Source of the DNA: Stenocarpella maydis
Taxonomy: Eukaryota; Ascomycota; Sordariomycetes; Diaporthales; Diaporthaceae
DNA length: 64,000 bases
Reading direction: 5' to 3'
Assembly: GCA_002270565.1 (NCBI GenBank)
Contig: NQMI01000033.1
Location: 186,001 to 250,000 of the forward strand
Shown piece by piece: positions 54,397 to 64,000 of this stretch. The notes below the pieces were generated by a model that did no database searches, was not told where the DNA came from, and saw only the letters and a list, made by a program, of their open reading frames with translations. Position 1 is the stretch's first letter, and the number at the start of each line of letters is the position of its first letter. The position numbers and the translations under genes were made by a program.

Positions 54397-55436
54397 TACG
54401 GGGGTACTTGCACAAGCGGAAGTGAGCAGGGGTGGGAAGAGCAGGGGGCAGGGGACAGTGAAGTGTACACTACTGTACACTAGATACAGGGGGGCAGGGG
54501 GGAGGGGGCAGGGATCTGGTCTTTCTGAAAAAAGGTAGTCGGGGAGATACACAAGGAAAGGGGGGAGAGGAAGGCAGAGGTGGTGGTGGAAATGGTGATG
54601 GAAGGGAAAGAAAGAACAGCAAAGATGCACGACAGAATAAGGGCAAGACGAGAACAGTCAGCAACAGGGAAAGGAGCAGACACGGCGCAGACGGACGGCT
54701 GAAGCAGCTGCCAACAACACGGCAACCGCAATCAGAGGCATACTCGGTACTGTCAGGCTGGACTGACTGAATCAGACCATGTTTGGAGTCAATCATCAAT
54801 GACCCAGACCCAAACCCAAACATGCACACCAAAACAAACTCCTACACCAGCTCAACCTACCGGACTGACTGACTCATCATCGTCATCATCACCATCACCA
54901 TCTGCCCATCAATCGACCACGGACTTGCTCACTGTTGCTCCTTCGCTTACTAGCCACCCACGGCCCCCTGCCAAGACTCGAATTGGTGGCCAGCGCGGCT
55001 CACGATCCATCCTCTCCTCGTCCCTCTACCAGCTTCTACTCCGGACCAGGCAAACTAGAGAACACGAGACCACAGCTCGAAACAGACGAGCCATCCCGCC
55101 GTCGTAGCGGCTGAGCAACAGCCTGCCCAGGCCACCCAGTGCCCATGCATCACACTGCCTGGTCCCGTGAGCAGCAAGCAGGCTCCACCATCATCATGCC
55201 AGCACGCCCCCGTGGTCGTGCCGTGGTGGTCGTAGAGGCTCTACTCCTAGCGCGTCATCTGAGAGCTTCCGAGCGCAAACCTGGGGACTGTTTTGCCCAT
55301 GGCCTCGCCGGGTCGCGTGGCGTTTGCGGGGACTGGGCTAGTAAGGGCACGGGGGGCGTGGAGGGAAGAAGGATCTGGGCTGCCAGGCTGCTTCTTCGAT
55401 GACTGGAAAGGATCCATGGGCCCCCAAGCCAGGCAG

Positions 55437-55470
55437 GCCAGTCAAGCCAGTCAAGCCAGTCAAGCCAGCA
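55437..55470. repeat. Tandem repeat of GCCAGTCAA
   Basis: Three full 9-bp units and a partial one. Confidence 0.85.
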
Positions 55471-58400
55471 CGACAAGCCCACGTCCCACGCCCCGAAGAC
55501 AGGCCGGTCCGAAAGGAGCAAAAGAGGAATTGTGCCCCAGAATAAGGCCATGGTAAGGCCGAACCCCATGGACCGGTGCTCCAGCTCCATTCCATGCTAC
55601 CCCAGCCCTCTGCAACCATCCCCACTGGCTCGGTTTTTCCGGGGTCGCTCAACCTGCAGGATTTGTGGACACTGGTCCTGGAATGCCTAATCACAATGCG
55701 CGCCCTCTCGCAGCCCTCGTCGCCCGGCTACAGTACTTACCACATTCCTGGGTCCGTCTGAATCTTGGGTGGCTACGTTTGTTGACCATCGAGAGCAGCA
55801 ATCACGGTACACGCCTCCGCCGGCACGGGACGTCAGAAAGAGACAAGGCCTTTGTTTGTCTGTCAGGCCGTGTCATACTGCTCGTACCTACTGGTTAGCG
55901 TCGGTTCCGTCACCGCTGCCATCCGGAAGCGGCCGGTCTGGCTGCTCCCAGTGGCGGGAATCCATCACCTGAGAGAGCACGAGTGCAGGAGGCCAGGAGG
56001 CCACAGCAAACATATGCACACTCCACCAACACAGCATCAGCGGCATCAGCCGTATTTTACGCTCCCTCGACAGGGGTGCGCGGGCTGTTGCGGGCTGTGG
56101 GCCGACGGTTGTGACATCCGATCAGCACGAGAAGCGCCGAAAGTGCAATTGTCAGTGAATTGTCAGTGGCCGGGGGCTAGGCACGCTGGCGCCCGCCATC
56201 TTCTGCATCGCAAGCTTCTGACCTGCTGCGCGACACCAAGCCCTCATCTCGCTTCGAGCTCCTGCTTATTATCACGGGACGCCTGCAGCTCCTTCTGCTG
56301 GACCTCCCGCTGGACGGCGCAGAATCGACAGTCGGCAGCGAACAATGTCACTGTCAACATCCCCTTCGAGAGCTGTCTGGCCCGTGCAGGACGCCCTGCC
56401 TGCTGGCTGGCCTCTTTGCCCGTCCCAGCGGCCTCCTCCCCCAGCCGTTCCTCAACCCCAGAAAAGACGGGCCGACCACCACCACACTCTAAGAACCAAC
56501 AATCCTTGGACCAATCTGGGGGCCCATCGGGCCACCGTCCCAATTGGCCAATGCTCCGCCCATACTTTGACGCTAATAAATCATCCCCGGAGTTGACACT
56601 CATGCATTGCATCCTGTCTGGCCAAGGCCCAATTTGGCCGATTCCCTGCCTGTGGCCACTGCTGTCCAGTAGCCACCTGCCGTGCTCAATCACCAGACTT
56701 TCTCGACCCAGCCCTTGGGCCAACCGGACGACGCTCTATCCCACACATCTCAAATTGGAAATCCATGAACTTGATTGGTGACAGCGCTCTCATTCTACTA
56801 TTATAAAGGATCTGGATCACCGCGCCATGTGCCCATCCATGGTGTTAATTGGACACCCTGGCTGACTGCCAGACCCTTGAGGCACTGAAGCCAGCGTCAT
56901 CAGAGTGTTCGCGTGTCCGGCTGGGCGCTGCCCGAATCTTCGGCATCACGGTGGCCTGCCTCTGGTTTTGCCATGTCGATGTTATCTCTCGCTCCACTTA
57001 TTCTCCATTCCGGGGCTCCGGATTCTGCACTACAACCTCCGCAACTGCTCCAGCCTGCCTGCAGATTCGCCCCACTCAATTCCAGTCGGTAAAAATGGAA
57101 CGGCCTGAGCCAAAAAAGAGCCGGTCTAAACCCAATGGGGCGGGCATCCGGGTGCCAAGGCTTTAAGCTTCGTTTGAAAGCTAGCAGTCCAGGCCATTCT
57201 GGATGCCTGAGAGGATCGAGCACAGCAGCTGCGGCGCTGTGAGAGGCAGCAACTGGCTAATCTTGGGTACCACCACACCACTGATTGAATCTCGTTTACC
57301 AGTCTCCGATTAATTGCTCAGGCAATGCGCATCGCAACGTATGGCAGCCCTGCACAACAGCCCAGCCATGCGAGATTCAATCAAAAACTGTATATTTCAC
57401 CTCCAGACGTCCCAAGATCAATCAGCTGGACCGCCAGGCGGCGCGCTGGACCTTGGCCACGGCGCTCGCCTCCGCCGCCCTCACGCACCCGGCACCACTC
57501 CCAATGCCGTTGGGACCACCTCGTGACCTTTACCTGGCAACACCGGCCGCTTCACCATACGAGACCTATGAATAATGTATCGTCATTCGTCCCGTCAAGC
57601 GCGCTCGTGCCCCAGTCCCGACGCTCTAGGTCAGGACTTCTTCTCACTTGCTGCTGCTGAACGAACGCTACGACAATGGCACCCGAGGATTGAGACCCGC
57701 CCCGTGATTGTCGACCGGCCCGATTCCGATTTTAGCCAAGCCGCCGAAGCTCGACAACGGAATAATGAGCTCTCCCCACAATCTGGCCTCTCCGCGGACC
57801 CCTACGGCAGACTTTTTTACCCCGTGGGTCCTCCAGGATATGAGTCGGCCCCGTTCGGTCCTAGCCAATTTGGCCCCGTCAGGACGCGCGTAGGGGGGAG
57901 AGGGGCTCGTAGTCACGGGTGTGCTAGGCTCTCTCGTGGATTGCGCCATTGGGGAATGACGCCGGAACTGCGCCGAGGGTGATGATGACTCTGGGTGGTG
58001 GTATCTCTCCGTCCCGGCTGTCTGTCACCTGTGCACCTTGGCGGCTTAGCCGAAGCTACCATCCCAGCCCAGCGCAAACCCATGCTCTCAAGATCTCGCA
58101 TGCGCGGTCACATTGCAACGTCGCAGCCCTCCAGACATCAGACATACTCGGTACACTTTGTTTGCCACGAGTTTGTCCACTGCTACCAGTGATCGTCCTA
58201 CCTTTTGCGGCAAGCGCACGCTCGTAGAGATGCTATATGTATAGTTATATATATATAAACAGCCGTTCATCACTTGTGATGGCTTTTTCGATCGGATCTT
58301 CCCGAGCAGAAAAGTCTCTGTGTTTTGGTCCGTGTGTGTCTAGGTGAGTGTGTGTAAGAGGCTGGAATTCTTGGTGTGGCTCCCCCCATCTTCCATATCT

Positions 58401-59116
58401 CGCACAGTCGCAAGCCCTGTTTGAGTGGGTGCAAATGCAGAGAGGGACGGACGGGCATCCTGTGTGTGTTTCGTCGCCCAAGGTTTGTGGTGACTGACTG
58501 ACTGTGACGTGGACAGCTGTTCAGTCCTGCACTACTAGGTGCTACCGGGACCAGACCCTTTGTCAAGACCAAGTTGCACTGTCCGTGGCTACATAAGCTA
58601 CACCGGTTGACCAGACGCGTTTCGGACAATACCGACAGCTAGTGTTTCCAATCCCATGGCGTAGCGGCGTGCGCATGCCAATTTCACTGGCCTGGCCTGC
58701 AACTATTGGAGAATTCTCCAGGGCACCTAGGTACTTATGTTGTTGACTTCCTCGGCCTCGGCGTCTATTCGGCGGGAAGCGCAGCCACAGAAGCTCTGGA
58801 GCCACCCTGCCTAACCGTGGTGGCGCAAGCCCGTGCTTGCGGTAAGACGAGAGGCTCGTCTCTTGTCTCGGGCCGTCTTCAAGTTTAGCATGCCTGCTTC
58901 CCCGCGGGCCGAAAGGGAAGTCGATTAGGTGGTGGTGACGACGGGCGGGGGGGAGGGGGGAAGGGGAAATGCACGCCGCATGCGTGCATGCACGCACGCA
59001 CGTCTCCTCGTTCCCGCGAGAAGCTCCCGTGACACCCGCGAGCCCGTGTGTGCTGCCAGCTGGAGACCGGGTGGCTTTTGTGGGCCGTCACAGCCCGACG
59101 TTGGCCTTGCAGGGCA

Positions 59117-59120
<4 letters not shown>

Positions 59121-59156
<36 letters not shown>
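59121..59156. repeat. (TG)n microsatellite
   Basis: Eighteen TG units in non-coding sequence. Confidence 0.95.
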
Positions 59157-59158
<2 letters not shown>

Positions 59159-59702
59159 CCGTGAACTTGTGTCGTGTTTTCATTCTTTCTTTCTTTTTTT
59201 GGACCTGTTGTTTAGGCTATAGTATTCAGTTTCCCCTGTTTAGACAGACGCAAACCTTATCGTCATGCGTGTCTGTGCCTTTGCGGCCCGTCGAATGGTC
59301 AACGGAGGTCAGTCGCCCGAAAGAGGCAAAAGGTCCCTTTTGGCTACGACGATGTCTGCCTCATTTCCTGCTTTGCGGTCAGTTGCAAGGTACAGCGGCA
59401 CTATCTCTCCACAATGCCCTTGTGAGGGAGCCTGCATGGTTGTACGGCTGGCGGTCAGCACAACTGCATCCAGGGCTGTGGTGGTCGTCAGGCTCTCGTC
59501 TTACAAGGCGGGCTTTTTTATACGAAGGAGGCTGGATTGCCGAGGACGCAAGTTTCATATTGAGGGATTGCCCTGCCCTGGTCCTCTAAGTTGTCATACG
59601 TAATGTCCTATTTTGCGCATATTTTCTGGTGGAGCTGATCTCTTGTTCTCCATTTTCGTATATACGACGCAGCCCACTGCTTTGGACTTCGCCTTTTGGT
59701 CC

Positions 59703-61121
59703 TCACATAGCGATTACTCTTGCCACTGCTGGCCCCAGGGGATGTCGCAATACTCCCCTGACGGAAGAAAGCGGTGAAATACCTTGCGGGCTGAGACTCG
59801 AGAGTGAAGCCCAACAGGGGCCCAGGATACCAAGGACGAATCTGATAATATCGCAGATACCAGACGAACCCCCGGCATCGTTGTATCTCTTGCCGGCGGC
59901 GCGGACCACGGCCTCCTCGTATGCCGTGTCCCACTCCCTGAACGGTATCCTGGTGGTTGTATCTTTCACCTTGAGGAACCAGTCCGGGTCTTGTGATGAT
60001 GTGCATATTAGCCCCGTAAATGACAGGAGTAAATTACATGTGTTTGCAATGCTCTCACCGATACTGTTCGTAGAGTCCCAATCCTCCTCGATGACGCGCC
60101 TAACCACCGCGTGGTCGATGCCGTAGATGAAGGAGTCGCCCCGCCGCTTGTTATACTCGAGAAGCATCGGGACGTCAAAGTGGTGCCCAGCTTCCTCCTC
60201 CTCCTCCTTCTCCTCATCGCCATCAGACCACTCGTCTCTCTTCTTGTCACGCCAGACGTGCCCCAGGCCCCCGAACGTGCGCCGCGTCCAGTACCACCCG
60301 TCCTCGTCGCGCTGGGCGTCGATGTAGGGCGGGGCGCTGAGGGCCGGCGGGGTCCCCGGCCGGGCCGAGGAGCCCGTGAGGTAGCCCGTGAAGCAGTGGA
60401 CGAACTCGTGGGCGAGGAAGACGGCAGTGGAGAGGGCGGTGGAGAAGGCGGCGCGCTCGAGGCTCACCTGGGCTGCGGCCCGGGCCTGCCGCAGGCGCTG
60501 GAGCTCCGCCCTGGCGGCGGCGGCGTGGCTGCTGTGTGTGTCTGTGGTGGCCTGTATTTGTCTGGTATACTGCTCGACGCTGCGTGATGATCTTAGGAGG
60601 CCGTCGACAAGCTGCGGTATGCGTGGTTAGTTGGCTGGACGCAGACTTGCATGCTGGGCCTGGGATGGGATCGATATATGATATGTATATCATATATCGT
60701 ATATCGTATAGCACCGCTGTAGCAGCACCGCCTCACTTACGCACTGGTGTATATACACAACCGCGCTGCTCCCGCAGTCATACTCGTCCATGCCGTCCCC
60801 CCACGCCCACCTCTGCGTCAGCCCGTAGCCGGCGAGCCCAGCACACACGCAGATAGGGATCCCGACCTCGCGGACCTGCTGCAGGAACCGGTCCACCCAC
60901 ATGGCCATGTCGGCCAGGTCGCCCCGGTATGCCCCCGCCTCCACCCCCCCGCCACCACCGCCACCACCGCCATGAGCCCGTGCCGCCGCCGCCTCCCTCC
61001 TCCTCTCGCCCACGATCCTGGCCCCTCCCCCGACGAGCACCCTGTTGCCCCGACCCCGCTCGAGCATCCGCAGCGCGAGGTCGACGCACCGCCCACCGCG
61101 GCCGCCGTGGAACGAACGCAA
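59703..61121 (-). CDS. Putative zinc metalloprotease-like protein (HEFVH motif), start uncertain
   Basis: Exon 1 runs from an unknown start, at least 61121, to 60741. A GTAAGT...CAG intron (60612-60740) joins it in phase to exon 2, which ends at 59703. Exon 1 encodes GGRGGRCVDLALRMLERGRG, a Gly run and VGIPICVCAGLAGYGLTQ. Exon 2 begins LVDGLLRSSRSVEQYTRQ and contains the HEFVHCFTGYLTG stretch at about 60410-60372. HEFVH fits the HExxH zinc-binding pattern of metallopeptidases. Further on come WYWTRRTFGGLGHVW and an acidic run. It resembles an uncharacterised fungal family with HExxH-FSGYLTG motifs. A 69-nt stretch (59990-60058) has intron-like ends but is in frame, so it may or may not be spliced. 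No upstream ATG is in frame before a stop, so a further 5' exon is likely. Confidence 0.65.
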
Positions 61122-62415
61122 GCTACCTGCTCCTGCCCTGCTCCTCCTGCGGCGGGGCGCCCCCCCGCTGAGGGGCGGCGCGAGCTAGATGTGTTTAAGG
61201 GCAGATATTAGGGGGTGGCCGTGGCCCCGGCGTATGGGCGCTTGCCCGTGGCTGTTCTTTGCTTGCGCGGTTTATACAGCGTGATAGCTGGACATGGTGC
61301 GTGACAAGATTAGGAACGGATGGTTTCCTCTGCGGGCGGCTGAGGCCTTGTTGGTGATGAGGAAAATGAGTATTCAACCTCGGGGCATTCACCTTACACA
61401 TGGGAAAATTGGTGGCCGGTTGGGATATGCGTGGCTGTAAGAGATTCCACATGAATAGTCCAAATATTGCAGGGACTATGGCACGGGGAATAATACACTT
61501 GCTCCCCTCAAGGTTGCCACAAAGGCCATCGAACCTTGGCCAGACAACCATCCCTTGGACAACGCTTAGCGGACAAAGGCTCTTTCCCGAGGGATTCTTA
61601 GATAAAGAGGCCGCGGGATCTCGGGATAGGGCTGCAAGGCTTAGACTTGGAATCTTTTGTCACTCATAAGCACTGCTCATCGATTCCACCCAATAGCCCG
61701 GATGCTATTCCGGTTGCTGTAGGGCAGAGGTTGAACCGGTAGGGTCGCGGTCTGCCGAAAAAGTCATACTAGTCACAGCATACTCATTCGTATACCACTA
61801 GTAATTACCTAGGCAGGGCGAACTTCGAAACCAGGTATGCCAGCAAGCCCTGAGGCGTCTTAAAAGTGCTTTCTGATCGGCGGAGGCTACTGAGCGGATA
61901 CGACCATTTGCTAAAGGTAGCTAGGTAGTAGTATATCGCCAGACACATTAACTACATCATTTTAGCGCAACTATAGTCATGGCTTGGCAATTTAGTTATA
62001 CATTTCTAGCCCGCCATACTTGGGAAGGTATATAGCCTCATTGACCAACACTGGCTCTTGGCACTACTAGACCTAGAGACTCGGCATCTGCTAGTAAGTA
62101 GTCACCTGATCCCTATCGCGGATAGCCTAAGTATAGCGTGGCATATCTGTAGACAGATGCCATAAATTGCTTTGTGGGATGTTCGGGCACAGTGAAGAAA
62201 TATTCGTCCTCCTTTTGATCGCTCCACACGTCCAAAACTGCACCAGGTCTAGTCACATGTATAACTGCCCTCTCATTGGCTTCAAATGTTTGTTTCCTCA
62301 TCATGCACCACATATACACCACATCTGTCTAACTAACTGACCTAAGCACTGATCTCTAGCAATAATCGTATCACCTTGGCCGTCAACCTGGTATGGTGGC
62401 TGAGGATCGACCAAA
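61122..62415. other. Intergenic, no supported gene
   Basis: Should contain the missing 5' end of the metalloprotease-like gene near 61120-61400 and the promoter of the F-box gene. The stretch 61700-62110 is AT-richer. No clear gene or RNA is seen. Confidence 0.4.
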
Positions 62416-63090
62416 ATGGCCCAACCAGTTTCAGGTAGCCCCCTGCTCATGCCGCCTGCCAACACAGGCAAGCTCCAGAAGGAGCTCCCTACGGAGATGC
62501 TCCAGGCCATCTTCATGCGGCTTGACACCATCAGCGCCCTCATGGCGGCCGCACTCACATGCCGCCGGCTGCACGACGCGTTTGCGAGCCACGACAGGGT
62601 CATCACGCATGCCGTCCTCAGCCGCGAGCTGCGGCGGCTGGGGCCGGGCCTGCCCGGCACCTTCGGGGCCCTGGCCATCTTCGTGTCCACCCGCAGGGGC
62701 AGGACCGACGAGGGGGGCTTCATCAGATCCCTCAGGGAGACCATCGGGCTTGGCCCCGACCTGGACATATCCGTCCGGTACTGGGCGCCGATGCTGAGGG
62801 AGCACGGGGACATGGCCATGAGGGTGCTCACGCCCGGCATGGCGGACCGCATGCTGGCCGTGTACGGGGCGTTCGCCGCGGCGATCGGGTACGAACCAAG
62901 CGCGCGGAGGTGCCCGGGGTGTGTGAGCTTCCTCCTGGCGGATAAATACTGGAGGCCCCTGTGTGAGACAACGGATGGGTACTGCCTCGAGCACTTGTTG
63001 CAGGCGAATGCTGCGCGTTACCGGATGAGTTGGAAAGATGGGCTGAGAGAACATACCATACCGGGCACTGGTGGGCCGCGGGGAAGGTGA
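62416..63090 (+). CDS. F-box domain protein
   Basis: A 224-residue frame with an N-terminal F-box at about residues 23-65: LPTEMLQAIFMRLDTISALM, then ALTCRRLHDAFAS. F-box proteins bind Skp1 and bring substrates to SCF ubiquitin ligases. The remainder (residues 70-224) has no WD or leucine-rich repeats; it contains a YWRPLCET block and two cysteines in CPGC, and the substrate is unknown. It starts at 62416 shortly after a stop-rich spacer. The stop is at 63088-63090. There is no sign of introns or damage. Confidence 0.75.
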   Translation: MAQPVSGSPLLMPPANTGKLQKELPTEMLQAIFMRLDTISALMAAALTCRRLHDAFASHDRVITHAVLSRELRRLGPGLPGTFGALAIFVSTRRGRTDEGGFIRSLRETIGLGPDLDISVRYWAPMLREHGDMAMRVLTPGMADRMLAVYGAFAAAIGYEPSARRCPGCVSFLLADKYWRPLCETTDGYCLEHLLQANAARYRMSWKDGLREHTIPGTGGPRGR

Positions 63091-63489
63091 TGGTAACCTT
63101 TAATTTAATACCGTAATACCTATTCTTTAATGCCACCTATTCAAGATTTTATAATATATAAATCAATTCCACCTGAAAGGATATTGATTCCTTATAAAGT
63201 ATAGTTTGAAGGCAGGTATTTTCTTGGGAAACAATTTCAAAGTAAAATACTAATTATTAGTTTTGATGCAGCAACCTGGGCTCCCGTTGGTGGGTCCCAG
63301 CCGATGTAGAGGAGGAAGCATGCTGCAGATATTTGCACCATTGTAGCTGTGATGTTTAGATATTCCTGCCACCAACTGTAATACTCGCTAAATCTATTAT
63401 AGAAGATACCCTTGACCAACCACCGCCCTAGAAACTTTAAGCAGTCGACGCTTACGGCAGGGGACTTGGCATGGGGTTATTAAGCCAGA
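63091..63489. other. AT-rich spacer
   Basis: Stop-rich sequence after the F-box gene. A 60-codon minus frame at 63237-63419 has no recognisable domain. Confidence 0.35.
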
Positions 63490-63824
63490 TGTTGGATGGG
63501 TCACGTATTGCAATACGAGTGGGGTGTTGTTCTTGTATTTCTCTCTGTCTCAAGTAGTGGGTGCAGTGGGCGTAGCCCGCCAGCTATCTCGGGTCTATAT
63601 AGTGGGTGGTAGTTGCTTAGTAAGCAACTACGCCCTCTGGCTACAGTACGGTGGCTATAGCGATAGCCCACCAATGTGCTGTTGCACACTACTATTGCCA
63701 CACTGGTAGTCTTTTCTTTTAAAAATCATAGTAAAAAAAATCCCAGGCGTGGGGTTGAACCCACGCTCTCGCTATTATAATAAGAATAAAAGAATTACCG
63801 TATTCATTATCAGAATCCCTATGT
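63490..63824 (+). repeat. Dispersed LTR-like repeat, copy 2
   Basis: Starts TGTTGGATGGGTCACG and matches 47081-47414 in opposite orientation, with scattered mostly transition differences. Near its end, on the complementary strand, a GGGTTCAACCCC hairpin fits a box B and is followed by a T run. Confidence 0.75.
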
Positions 63825-63825
63825 N
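63825..63825. other. Unresolved base marking a second assembly seam
   Basis: A single N stands immediately before a restart of the dispersed repeat at its TG terminus. Confidence 0.85.
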
Positions 63826-64000
63826 TGTTGGATGGGTCACGTATTGCAATACGAGTGGGGTGTTGTTCTTGTATTTCTCTCTGTCTCAAGTAGTGGGTGC
63901 AGTGGGCGTAGCCCGCCAGCTATCTCGGGTCTATATAGTGGGTGGTAGTTGCTTAGTAAGCAACTACGCCCTCTGGCTACAGTACGGTGGCTATAGCGAT
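63826..64000 (+). repeat. Repeat copy 3, truncated by window end
   Basis: The 175 bases are identical to 63490-63664 as far as can be seen. They are either the overlap of two unmerged contigs or a second LTR copy. Confidence 0.85.

Larger units (their letters stand above)
53745..59702. other. Six-kilobase gene-poor region upstream of the transporter
   Basis: No frame on either strand shows recognisable domains. The longest (plus 55852-56781) is rich in Cys, His, Pro and Ser without repeats or motifs and looks like GC-rich chance. The region holds the transporter promoter, C/T and G/A tracts (54230-54560), several microsatellites and CCAAT-like boxes around 56540-56640. RNA genes were not recognised. 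Confidence 0.45.

Noticed and set aside
54799..55107. A Thr/Gln/Ser-rich plus-strand frame of 102 codons
   Set aside because: Low-complexity translation of a CA/TC-rich tract with no start context or homologue that I recognise.
55852..56781. A 309-codon plus-strand frame
   Set aside because: Composition is Cys/His/Pro/Ser-rich without motifs, and shorter open frames overlap it in other frames; likely chance in GC-rich DNA.
63727..63824. A tRNA gene in the dispersed repeat
   Set aside because: Only the T-arm/box-B-like part is present; the 5' acceptor strand does not pair with the 3' side and no A box is visible.
63490..64000. A CRISPR-like or tandem array at the window end
   Set aside because: Only two copies, separated by an N, with no spacers; the organism is a fungus.

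Overview
The window comes from a filamentous ascomycete (Pezizomycotina, most likely a Sordariomycete). Genes on both strands carry short GT-AG introns (50-243 bp). Protein families typical of that group are present: DUF1304, an SRPK-like kinase, a DUF3638/DUF3645 giant protein, a GH5 endoglucanase, a cytochrome P450, an MFS sugar transporter and an F-box protein. GC-balanced gene blocks alternate with AT-rich, stop-riddled transposon blocks whose changes are C-to-T/G-to-A transitions, as expected from repeat-induced point mutation (RIP).

Layout. 0-9 kb: a DUF1304 membrane protein converging on a frameshifted kinase, a disordered hypothetical protein, several kilobases of gene relics, and a small secreted cysteine-containing protein. 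9.1-19.6 kb: one seven-exon gene for a 3273-residue DUF3638/DUF3645 protein. Its splicing could be resolved exactly, and it carries motifs resembling a superfamily 2 motor. 21.5-23.2 kb: a five-exon GH5 endoglucanase. 23.7-24.7 kb: a decayed ferroportin-like transporter. 25.0-37.3 kb: a composite Mutator-like element (MULE) with terminal inverted repeats and a matching 8-bp target duplication. It holds a damaged MULE transposase, a RIP-damaged Helitron and a minisatellite. An unresolved base (N) and a 640-bp duplication at its right end mark an assembly seam. 37.3-47.4 kb: unrecognised low-coding sequence, then an AT-rich island with relics of a pogo/Fot1-type DNA transposon and a Ty1/Copia retroelement. 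48-54 kb: a cytochrome P450 with a single-base frameshift and an MFS hexose transporter on the opposite strand. 53.7-59.7 kb: a gene-poor stretch with microsatellites. 59.7-63.1 kb: a gene with an HEFVH metalloprotease-like motif and an F-box gene. The window ends in a second copy of a dispersed LTR-like repeat, again across an N.

The genes do not form an obvious pathway or secondary-metabolite cluster. Endoglucanase, sugar transporter, P450 and secreted protein suit a plant-associated or saprotrophic life style, but they are not arranged as one unit. The most informative structures are the MULE/Helitron nest with its target duplication, the motor-like motifs in the giant protein, and the frameshifts at homopolymer runs, which may be sequence errors rather than real mutations.
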